Assembly: GCA_913009315.1 (NCBI GenBank)
Contig: CAJVZA010000042.1
Coordinates: forward strand, 1-17,249
Length of the DNA: 17,249 nt
Direction of reading: 5' to 3'
From: an uncultured Hippea sp.
GTDB lineage: Bacteria > Campylobacterota_A > Desulfurellia > JAADFJ01
Every line of letters begins with the position of its first letter. The first letter of the stretch is position 1. Below, in pieces: positions 1-6,791 of this stretch. Under the pieces are notes generated by a model. The model saw only the letters and a program-made list of their open reading frames with translations, was not told where the DNA came from and searched no databases. The translations under genes were made by a program, and so were the position numbers.

Positions 1-1
1 G

Positions 2-277
2 GAAACCTCATAAAGCCCGCAGGGAAGTCAAATAAAGGGCAATCTTCAGGAAATTAAAATTCTCAAACTAACCGGTTAGTACCTCAAATTTTAATTTCTA
101 AATCTCACCCTTTCTTTGACTTCTGTGTATCTGCTTACTGTGCAGTGGTCTCACTGTCATAAAAACTCCTAAAAAGGCATATTTGAGATTATTTTTGACG
201 AAGACGGACTAGTAGAGCAAGAACTACAAACTAAAACAGAAAAGCCAAGCCGGTATTTTACAGCTTTGAGCGATTAA
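2..277 (+). pseudogene. Possible decayed coding sequence beside the tRNA
   Basis: No intact gene lies in 1-346. In the frame that includes position 173, an uninterrupted coding-like stretch runs from 173 to the TAA at 275-277 and begins KGIFEIIFDEDGLVEQELQ. Just upstream, in the same frame but broken by stops at 77-79, 92-94 and 170-172, are further peptide-like stretches (for example QEIKILKLTG near 47-76). The last piece has no start codon or ribosome binding site of its own. This pattern is what a degraded gene would leave, but short open stretches also arise by chance and I do not recognise the protein. The rest of 278-346 shows nothing. Confidence 0.25.
50..98. repeat. Nested inverted repeat with a 14-bp palindrome
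   Basis: Outer arms GAAATTAAAATT (50-61) and AATTTTAATTTC (87-98) are exact reverse complements over 12 bp. Between them lies a perfect 14-bp palindrome, ACTAACCGGTTAGT (67-80), flanked on both sides by CTCAA (62-66 and 83-87). The structure could form a long AT-rich hairpin, act as a bidirectional terminator, or be a mobile-element end or protein-binding site. There is no T-run typical of an intrinsic terminator, and no intact gene adjoins it. The repeat is seen directly; its function is unknown. Confidence 0.6.
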
Positions 278-346
278 TTTTAATGTCAAAATCGGTATAT
301 TTAGATTGCAGTTGATAATTAGTCTACATAGCTATACAGCTTGAGA

Positions 347-423
347 TGGTGCGCCCAAGAGGGTTCGAACCTCCGGCCTCCAGTTCCGCAAACTGATGCT
401 CTATCCAGCTGAGCTATGGGCGC
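347..423 (-). tRNA. tRNA-Arg (anticodon GCG)
   Basis: A full 77-nt cloverleaf with encoded CCA is visible on the minus strand. It has a 7-bp acceptor stem (GCGCCCA/TGGGCGC), discriminator A, D-stem GCTC/GAGC with loop AGCTGGATA, anticodon stem TCAGT/ACTGG with loop TTGCGGA, a 5-nt variable loop AGGCC, and T-arm GGAGG-TTCGAAC-CCTCT. The anticodon at positions 34-36 is GCG, which reads CGC (and CGU by wobble), so it is arginine. A20 in the D-loop and C35 are the known bacterial arginine identity elements. G46 is present in the variable loop and would be a substrate for the TrmB encoded in this window. GCG is unusual, because bacteria normally read this box with inosine-modified ACG. Confidence 0.95.
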
Positions 424-433
424 TTAAGTTGAT

Positions 434-461
434 ATTATAGCTTGACGACCTAACATTTCAA
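434..461 (-). promoter_or_regulatory. Promoter of the tRNA-Arg gene
   Basis: On the minus strand a -35 TTGAAA (461-456) is separated by 16 nt from a perfect -10 TATAAT (439-434), which ends 10 nt before the tRNA 5' end at 423. Spacing and position are as expected for a sigma70-type tRNA promoter. The rest of 424-740, between the tRNA and the DUF169 stop codon, shows no supportable gene or clear terminator. Confidence 0.75.
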
Positions 462-740
462 GGATGGATCGCCTAACATCAATCTGAATATCTGCGCTAA
501 TACAGCTATTCATTCGGAAAATAGAGAGAGGATATTGGATAAAGAAACCGCTGCACAATAAACTCGCTCGATTTATCAGCTTGAGAAAATATTTGTTCCC
601 TATAGGAGACCGCTGCAAGTGGATCGGAATTCAATCAAAAAGAATGCTCTTTCTGCTCTATAGGCAATTTTTCATCGTATTTGTTAAAAATATGAAAGGT
701 ATATAAATCGTTCGATACCGCTCTGTACTCAATGATACTA

Positions 741-1511
741 CTATACTTGTTCGGCCAGTATGCTTCTCAACTTTTCATAATTCGGAGGATATTTTGCCGA
801 GAAACGCAGAAATTGAGGTATCGGATATCTGACCCCGCCCTTTTGTGTTCCCTTCAATCCTTCGATGATTTCTTTAATTTTTTCCTTAGGAATAGAAAAT
901 GCCATTTCACTGTCTTGAGTACCTCCAAAAACTCTGTCCCCGTAGCAAGGCAAGACAACTTTGCACCGCTTCTCACTAACCGTAGAAATAATCTCATCGG
1001 CACAGTCGATTCTCGAAGCAAACGATGAGCTTAGCCTTCCGCCTTCGTTATAGAGCGCAGCTGAAACAAGCCGCATAAGCTGCGCCGGATTACAATATAC
1101 AACAACAACATCAAGTGCGAAATCTGCCCTCGAAAGAGGGGCAACTATCAGACCGTCATATCTGCCGAATTTCAGCTTGGGAACGGCAGACTCGGTTTTC
1201 TTTCCTGCGGAATTATCTTTGGTATACATTCCTGCAGTCAGATTGCCATTTTTATAAAAATCATCTATCGGCTTGAATCCGAAAGCCTCAAGTGCCAGCG
1301 GGCAGGAGATCTCTTCCTTTTTCAGCAGCATACTCCATCCATATCGCCTCGAAATCCCGAATGTCTGACATATCGCAGAATCAAATCCAAGCTCTGTCGG
1401 AGATTTTATTCTATCCGGGACAGGATCCCCTTTTTTCCAAAGTTTTACAGCCAATGGAAATGAATCCGGCCTTACATAATCCCTTATAAGTTTGTCAAGC
1501 TCTTCTAACAT
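741..1511 (-). CDS. DUF169 family protein (COG2043-type)
   Basis: A 256-residue protein recognised as the DUF169 family. It has the N-terminal pattern with PDSFPLAVKL (about residues 15-24), a central segment with a conserved-looking Cys-Pro (ISCPLALEAFGF), the VYCNPAQLMRLV stretch, and the C-terminal LPCYGDRVFGGTQDSEM...SIPKE region. The family is common in anaerobic bacteria and archaea; its biochemical role is not established and I do not assign one. No signal peptide or membrane helix is visible, so it is probably cytoplasmic. The first ATG (1529) would overlap the upstream M16 stop by 4 nt, but the second ATG (1511) has GGAGG four nt upstream (1516-1520) and is the better start. It lies 14 nt after the M16 stop, so the two genes are almost certainly cotranscribed. 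Confidence 0.85.
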   Translation of the reverse strand: MLEELDKLIRDYVRPDSFPLAVKLWKKGDPVPDRIKSPTELGFDSAICQTFGISRRYGWSMLLKKEEISCPLALEAFGFKPIDDFYKNGNLTAGMYTKDNSAGKKTESAVPKLKFGRYDGLIVAPLSRADFALDVVVVYCNPAQLMRLVSAALYNEGGRLSSSFASRIDCADEIISTVSEKRCKVVLPCYGDRVFGGTQDSEMAFSIPKEKIKEIIEGLKGTQKGGVRYPIPQFLRFSAKYPPNYEKLRSILAEQV

Positions 1512-1515
1512 ATTT

Positions 1516-1520
1516 CCTCC
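1516..1520 (-). promoter_or_regulatory. Ribosome binding site deciding the DUF169 start
   Basis: GGAGG followed by AAAT and then ATG at 1511-1509. This strong Shine-Dalgarno sequence favours the internal ATG over the ATG at 1529, which lies inside the preceding gene's last codons and has no comparable site. Confidence 0.75.
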
Positions 1521-1525
1521 ATTTG

Positions 1526-4078
1526 TCATGGTCTTTCCGGTCCCAAAATCACCATGAGATGCTTTGAGTTCAGAAGATGATTCATAGTGTTATTTATCTC
1601 TTTGTCTGTTATTGCCTTAACCCTTTTATAATATTTCCGGTTATACATGTATCCAAGTCCATACAGCTCATCCAGAGAATAGTCCTGAGCCTGGGCGGAA
1701 TTAGAGAGCAGCGACAATCGAATATTTCCGATAAGATAGCGTTTTGCCGCGTTAATTCTTTTCTTGCTTAAACCGCCTTTTAGTTTGACAAGCTCTTTAT
1801 TCAGAAGAGTTAAGCTCTGTTTCAGGTTGCCCTTTCTTGTTGCCATATAGATCGTAAATGATCCTATGCCTATTCCCGGTCTTAAGAATGAAGTCACTAC
1901 ATACGATGTGCCGTGTTTATCTCTTAAATCGGTAAACAGTATGCCGCTTTGCCCCGAAAGCGCCGCAGAAATAATATCGAGAACCGGATATGTTTTTGAT
2001 TTTATACCTCCGGTAATCCAGCTGTAAGCGATATTGGACTGCAGCGCATTTTTGTGCAGATATACAGGTTTATATTCAGGTTTTACCGTATAAGACGGAT
2101 AGCTGACCATCTTGCCGCCTTTCATATTCCCGAAGGCGTCCCTGACAGCCTGCAGAACAATTTTCGTATCAATATCTCCCACTATGGAAATGACCATATT
2201 CTTCGGAACATCTATTTTTTTGTAAAAATTTACTAAGTTGTCTCTTTTAATTGCTTTGATCGTATCGACATCTCCCAGCTCATCGAGCGAGTAAGGATGG
2301 TTGTTGTAAATATATTTGTTTACATTTTTGAATAATATGGTGGTTAGCCGTTCTTGTTCCCTCTTTATGGAATCAAGCGTCTCTTTTTTTACTATTTTTA
2401 ATTGACTATTCGGGAATACGGGATGAAGCAGCAGATCGGCAAATAATCTAAAATCGGGTTTGAAAAATCTTGAGAGAAAATTACCTGATAACCCTAAGCT
2501 GTTTCTTCCTGAAAAACCGTTTATGGAAGCCGCCGTTTTGTCTAACTGCTCTAAAATTTCCTTCCTTTTTAATCCTTTTGAGCCCCTCGTTAGCATAGCT
2601 GCAGTCAGATGACTTATTCCGGCCTTTCCTTTGGGTTCAAGAAGCTGCCCTCCTTTAAATACCGCAAAAATACTCAATGTCTCTGACGAATGATTTTCCT
2701 TGATAATTACCCTTATGCCGTTTTTTAAAACAAATTTATTGATCGCACTTATTTTCTGAAGGCTTAGTTTTTTAATCATTGCAGCCGAAACAATCTGCTT
2801 CTTATATAACGTGCCTACGGTAAGACGGTTGGGATTGAGATATCTCCTTGCTGTCTGTTTTATATCCGTTCGGGTTATTGCTTTCAATTTTTTGATATAT
2901 TGAGACTCAAAATTAAGCATATTCATTATCGCAAATTGGCCGAGCTGCATAGCTCTGCCCGGAATTGTACTGCGCTGACGTATGAAATCTGCAATAAGTG
3001 AAAGCCTGGCATCATCAAGTTCCTGTTTTGAAACCCCGTCAATCTGTATTTTTCTTATCTGAGCAAGGATAATTTTATATACCGGAATGATATTTTTCGG
3101 CTCGGAGACAGCCTGAACGATGAATAGTCCGGGATATTCAGGGGTCATTGCATAGGCATAAACAGAATCAGCGAGCGGCCCGGTTTCAATTAGCGCCTCG
3201 TTCAGACGGCTTGACGATGATCCGCCCAGGATTCCAGCCAGCAGATCAAGTTTCGCACTATCGGCATTTCTGATGCCCGGAATCGGGTATGACAGAAACA
3301 GATGTTCACTCTCCGATGGAGCGGTTACATGAAAAAATTTAAATTGATGAGGTTCTGCCGGCGGTCTTTTATGGATAACGGCCGATCTTTCCAATTTCCC
3401 AAATATCTTTTGTATCTGTTCAACCATTGAAGCTGTATCGAAATCCCCGACTACAACAACAACCATGTTGTTCGGCAGATACCACTTGTTGTGATAGCGC
3501 AGCAGATCCGCCCTGGTAAATCTTTTTACATTGTCGGGATATCCGATAGTAGGCCTTCCGTATCTTTTTACTCCGTAGCTCTCGCTGATAGCCGCATTCA
3601 TAAACCTTCTGGAAGGCTCATCTCTATCCATGCGATATTCCTCAAGTACCGGTTTCTTTTCTTTTGCAAGCAGAGCACTGTTAAATGTTGGATTAATAAC
3701 GGCATCCGCAAAAACAGGAAACACCTTTTTAAACTGCTTTGATGCGACAACAAAGTGAAAAACCGTTTCCGACTTTGAGGTAAAGGCATTAATTCTGCCG
3801 CCGTTTTCCTCCACAATCTTTGCAAGTTCTCCGGATTTGTATCGTTTTGAACCTCTAAATGTCATATGTTCTATAAGGTGGCTGATGCCGGCCTCTTTTT
3901 CGGATTCATCTGCACTTCCCACTTTTACCCATATGCTGGCAGCTATGACTTTGCTTGAATGGTTCTCTTCCGTAACTATCTTAAGTCCGTTTGGAAGCGT
4001 GTGCAGTTGATAGGCATATGTTGTCGCAGAAAACAGTCCTGCAGCAGCAAAAATCAGTAAAAACCGAATCATTTTCAT
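1526..4078 (-). CDS. Secreted double-domain M16 family zinc metallopeptidase
   Basis: An 850-residue protein with an N-terminal signal peptide (a positively charged start, then LLIFAAAGLFSATTYA) and two tandem M16 peptidase units, each about 400-430 residues. The first unit carries the inverted zinc motif HLIEH at about residues 67-71 and the downstream ligand region PVLEEYRMDRDEP (Glu about 146-147), so it should be catalytic. The second unit starts near residue 440 (NKFVLKNGIRVIIKENHSS), but the equivalent of HxxEH reads HLTAA, so it is non-catalytic. This is the usual arrangement of one active and one structural half that enclose a peptide substrate, here in the periplasm by inference. The ATG at 4084 lies only 1 nt from GGAGG (4086-4090); the ATG at 4078 is 7 nt away and is preferred. 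The DUF169 gene follows closely. The substrate is unknown. Confidence 0.9.
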   Translation of the reverse strand: MKMIRFLLIFAAAGLFSATTYAYQLHTLPNGLKIVTEENHSSKVIAASIWVKVGSADESEKEAGISHLIEHMTFRGSKRYKSGELAKIVEENGGRINAFTSKSETVFHFVVASKQFKKVFPVFADAVINPTFNSALLAKEKKPVLEEYRMDRDEPSRRFMNAAISESYGVKRYGRPTIGYPDNVKRFTRADLLRYHNKWYLPNNMVVVVVGDFDTASMVEQIQKIFGKLERSAVIHKRPPAEPHQFKFFHVTAPSESEHLFLSYPIPGIRNADSAKLDLLAGILGGSSSSRLNEALIETGPLADSVYAYAMTPEYPGLFIVQAVSEPKNIIPVYKIILAQIRKIQIDGVSKQELDDARLSLIADFIRQRSTIPGRAMQLGQFAIMNMLNFESQYIKKLKAITRTDIKQTARRYLNPNRLTVGTLYKKQIVSAAMIKKLSLQKISAINKFVLKNGIRVIIKENHSSETLSIFAVFKGGQLLEPKGKAGISHLTAAMLTRGSKGLKRKEILEQLDKTAASINGFSGRNSLGLSGNFLSRFFKPDFRLFADLLLHPVFPNSQLKIVKKETLDSIKREQERLTTILFKNVNKYIYNNHPYSLDELGDVDTIKAIKRDNLVNFYKKIDVPKNMVISIVGDIDTKIVLQAVRDAFGNMKGGKMVSYPSYTVKPEYKPVYLHKNALQSNIAYSWITGGIKSKTYPVLDIISAALSGQSGILFTDLRDKHGTSYVVTSFLRPGIGIGSFTIYMATRKGNLKQSLTLLNKELVKLKGGLSKKRINAAKRYLIGNIRLSLLSNSAQAQDYSLDELYGLGYMYNRKYYKRVKAITDKEINNTMNHLLNSKHLMVILGPERP

Positions 4079-4114
4079 ATTCATTCCTCCATTCTTTTCT
4101 ATTTTTGTGCCAGC

Positions 4115-4138
4115 ATTATAGGTATCTATGAATCACTC
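4115..4138 (-). promoter_or_regulatory. Candidate promoter for the M16-DUF169 operon
   Basis: The 118-bp gap between metH and the M16 gene contains, on the minus strand, a perfect -10 TATAAT at 4120-4115. A weaker -35-like hexamer TTCAGA lies about 16 nt upstream. It is some 25 nt ahead of the Shine-Dalgarno sequence. The -10 is convincing, the -35 only partial. No clear terminator for metH is visible in the same gap. Confidence 0.45.
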
Positions 4139-4202
4139 TGAATTCAATCGTCCGGAACGCCTGCAATTAATATAGATAGCTGTAAGTATCTTTTTCAATA
4201 TA

Positions 4203-6650
4203 TTAGTCGTCGATCTTTGTGTGCCCGGCTTTACCGTAGCTGCCCTTTATTAAGAGATCTGCGAGTCTGACTGCCGAAACCGCATCTTCCGAATAGCCCT
4301 CAGCCCCGATTGATTTTGCAAAATCACTGTTGACCGCAGCTCCGCCAACCATCACTATAGTTGGAATATTATGTTTTTTGAGCAGCTTTATCACATTTCC
4401 CATTTGCTGCATAGTTGTTGTCATTAAAGCCGAAAGACCTACGATATCCGCTTTGTATTTTACGGCTGCTTCAACAATATCTTTATTTTCCACATCTTTT
4501 CCCAAATCAATCACTCTGTATCCGGCATTTTCAAGCATCAAAGCAACAATATTTTTTCCTATATCATGTATGTCGCCTTTTACCGTCGCCATCACAACGG
4601 TTCCTTTTGTGCTGGTTTTATCCTGAGCGATAAACTGCTTCAGGTGCTTTGCCAGTCTTTTTGCCGAATTGGCGGATTTTATCATTTGAGGTAAAAAATA
4701 GATTTTTTTTTCGTAGAGCGTACCTACAGTCTGAAGAGCCTCGATCATTACGGTTTCCAATATTTCAGAAGGGCTCATTTTGTTCAAAAGGTTTGATGCG
4801 ATATCTATTGTTTCATCCGACCCTTCTATGATAGCAGTATATAGTTTGGCTTCAGAAGAATCTTCATCAAACGGATTGTCAAATTCGGCCTTTTTTCGGA
4901 TGCCTGAAGTCGTCCCTATTTTGATATCGGGAGCATGTTTTATATATCTCGCATCTGAATCTTTTCTCCCTTTAATCATGTCTGAGGAAAGCGATATCGC
5001 ATGCAGAAGCCGGTCGTCAGGATTGCAGATCGCACTGTCAAGCCCATTTTCCATCGCCATTGCAAGAAATGCCGCATTAATAAATGTCCTTTGCGGAAGA
5101 CCGTAGGAGACATTGGATAGTCCCATTGTGGTTGAAATACCTAGTCGTTCTTTTATAAGTTTTATGGTTTTTAATGTCTCATTTACCGATTTGCCCTCGG
5201 AACCTACAGTTAAAGTCAAAGGGTCTGCAATAAGATTTTCTCTTGGAATACCGAGAAGATCCGCTCGTCTAACTATCCTTTCCGCAATTTTTAATCTTCC
5301 TTCCGCAGTTTTAGGTATTTTTTTATCAAGAAGCAGCACTATAACCGCAGCCCCATATTTTTTTGCAAGCGGCAGAACGGTTTTTATGCTTTCATCGGTT
5401 CCGTTCACGGAATTGATTATCGATTTTCCATCTGAAGCCGTCAAACCGCTTTCCAGAGCGGCACTGTTCGGAGAATCGATTACTAACGGAGCCGAAACGA
5501 CACTTTCTATGGTAAGCACCATCTTATGCATAAGCATAACTTCATCAACACCCGGAGCACCCACATTAAGATCTAATATTCTCGCACCCTCTGCTACCTG
5601 CTTTGCCGCCTCTTGTCTGTAGGGAGCTGTCTTATTATTGACTAAAGCCTCGCGCAGCAACTGTTTTCCTGTCGGGTTCATTCGCTCTCCAATCATGACA
5701 AACGGTCTCTCGTAGCCAAACTCCACAAGATCGGAGGCAGACGCTACTCTTGTTGCCGCAGCAGCAGAATTTCTGTGCGGGCCGGCTTCTATATTGCTTT
5801 TTATCAGGCGTATATATGACGGGTCGGTTCCGCAGCATCCTTTGATAATGGACGGATAGAAGGAAAAGTTTTTCATCGAAGAAAGCATGTCCTCACTTGA
5901 TTCCTGAAATTTTATCTTGCCTGAGGAAAATCTCGGCAAACCGGCATTGGGCTGAGCAATAAGAGGTTTGTTGGTAACTGCTGCCATTCTGCTTACAATG
6001 CTATAGATTTTGTCTGTTCCAAGCCCGCAGTTTGCTCCGATAACATCGGCACCAAGCGCATCGGCAACTACAGCAGCAGCCTCAGGAGTCGTTCCCAGCA
6101 GAGTTCTCTCCGTTTCGGTGAATGTCATCATAGCTATAACAGGAATGTCCGTAACCGACTTTACTGCTATTAGTGCGGCTTTCAGCTCTTTTATATCCAT
6201 AAAAGTTTCAAGCGTTATAAGATTCGCTCCGGCTTTACAGAGAAGCTCGGCCTGCTCACTAAAAACAGCTATCGCTTCGGCAAACGTCAATTCCCCGTTA
6301 GGTTCAACAAATTTTCCCGTCGGACCTATACTTCCGGCAACCCACACAGCTCTTCCCTCTGCAGCCTTTGCGGCAATAGTCACCGCATTTGTGTTTATTT
6401 GAGCTACTTTATCATCCAAGCCGAAATCCGACAACTTAATTCTGTTTGCACCGAAGCTGTTTGTTACGATAATCTCAGCTCCTGCATCGATATAATTTTT
6501 ATGAATACCGAGAATGGCTCCGGGGTTTGTAAGATTAAGCGATTCCGGAGATTCTCCGCTTTTTAAAATGTCATATTTCTGAAGCTCCGTTCCCATAGCA
6601 CCGTCGGCAACTATAACTCTTTTTTTCAGTTCATCTATTATATTTTTCAT
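4203..6650 (-). CDS. metH: Cobalamin-dependent methionine synthase, short form lacking the activation domain
   Basis: An 815-residue enzyme that transfers a methyl group from methyltetrahydrofolate via cobalamin to homocysteine. The N-terminal homocysteine domain (about 1-290) holds the three zinc cysteines: Cys208 in GANCG, and Cys272 and Cys273 in GCCGTDP. The pterin-binding TIM barrel spans about 312-570 (starts near RPFVMIGERMNPTG). The B12 cap (about 595-680) and Rossmann B12 domain follow, with the base-off signature D693-x-H695-x-x-G698 in GDIHDIGKN. The protein stops after the B12 domain, whereas E. coli MetH (about 1,230 residues) has a further AdoMet-dependent reactivation domain. 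Reactivation must therefore come from a separate protein, not seen here. GGAGGT lies 8 nt before the ATG. Without functional data, a related corrinoid methyltransferase role is possible but less likely given the intact zinc cysteines. Confidence 0.92.
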   Translation of the reverse strand: MKNIIDELKKRVIVADGAMGTELQKYDILKSGESPESLNLTNPGAILGIHKNYIDAGAEIIVTNSFGANRIKLSDFGLDDKVAQINTNAVTIAAKAAEGRAVWVAGSIGPTGKFVEPNGELTFAEAIAVFSEQAELLCKAGANLITLETFMDIKELKAALIAVKSVTDIPVIAMMTFTETERTLLGTTPEAAAVVADALGADVIGANCGLGTDKIYSIVSRMAAVTNKPLIAQPNAGLPRFSSGKIKFQESSEDMLSSMKNFSFYPSIIKGCCGTDPSYIRLIKSNIEAGPHRNSAAAATRVASASDLVEFGYERPFVMIGERMNPTGKQLLREALVNNKTAPYRQEAAKQVAEGARILDLNVGAPGVDEVMLMHKMVLTIESVVSAPLVIDSPNSAALESGLTASDGKSIINSVNGTDESIKTVLPLAKKYGAAVIVLLLDKKIPKTAEGRLKIAERIVRRADLLGIPRENLIADPLTLTVGSEGKSVNETLKTIKLIKERLGISTTMGLSNVSYGLPQRTFINAAFLAMAMENGLDSAICNPDDRLLHAISLSSDMIKGRKDSDARYIKHAPDIKIGTTSGIRKKAEFDNPFDEDSSEAKLYTAIIEGSDETIDIASNLLNKMSPSEILETVMIEALQTVGTLYEKKIYFLPQMIKSANSAKRLAKHLKQFIAQDKTSTKGTVVMATVKGDIHDIGKNIVALMLENAGYRVIDLGKDVENKDIVEAAVKYKADIVGLSALMTTTMQQMGNVIKLLKKHNIPTIVMVGGAAVNSDFAKSIGAEGYSEDAVSAVRLADLLIKGSYGKAGHTKIDD

Positions 6651-6717
6651 TTAAAGATACCTCCGTTAATTCTGAGCGTCCCGTTGAAAATCCAATTCAT
6701 CTCTAATCAAAACACAG

Positions 6718-6745
6718 ATTACAGATAACAGTCGGACTATTACAA
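6718..6745 (-). promoter_or_regulatory. Weak candidate promoter for metH
   Basis: In the 141-bp gap between the asmA-like gene and metH, the minus strand has TTGTAA (6745-6740), 16 nt, then TGTAAT (6723-6718), about 68 nt upstream of the metH start. Both hexamers are imperfect. The leader is too short for a classical cobalamin riboswitch and I see no SAM- or B12-riboswitch-like structure. Confidence 0.3.
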
Positions 6746-6791
6746 AGATTTACAATGCATAGGAGGCCGATTTGAGGTTCAGGGTAATTGT

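Noticed and set aside
424-618. 64-codon minus-strand ORF upstream of the tRNA
   Set aside because: It overlaps the tRNA promoter, ends against the tRNA, has no ribosome site and resembles no family.
5113-5622. 169-codon plus-strand open frame
   Set aside because: It is antisense to the pterin domain of metH, which has clear motifs; the serine/proline-rich translation is typical of a shadow frame.
6651-6791. Cobalamin or SAM riboswitch before metH
   Set aside because: The gap is only 141 bp, the predicted leader about 60 nt, and no B12-box or SAM-I core is visible.
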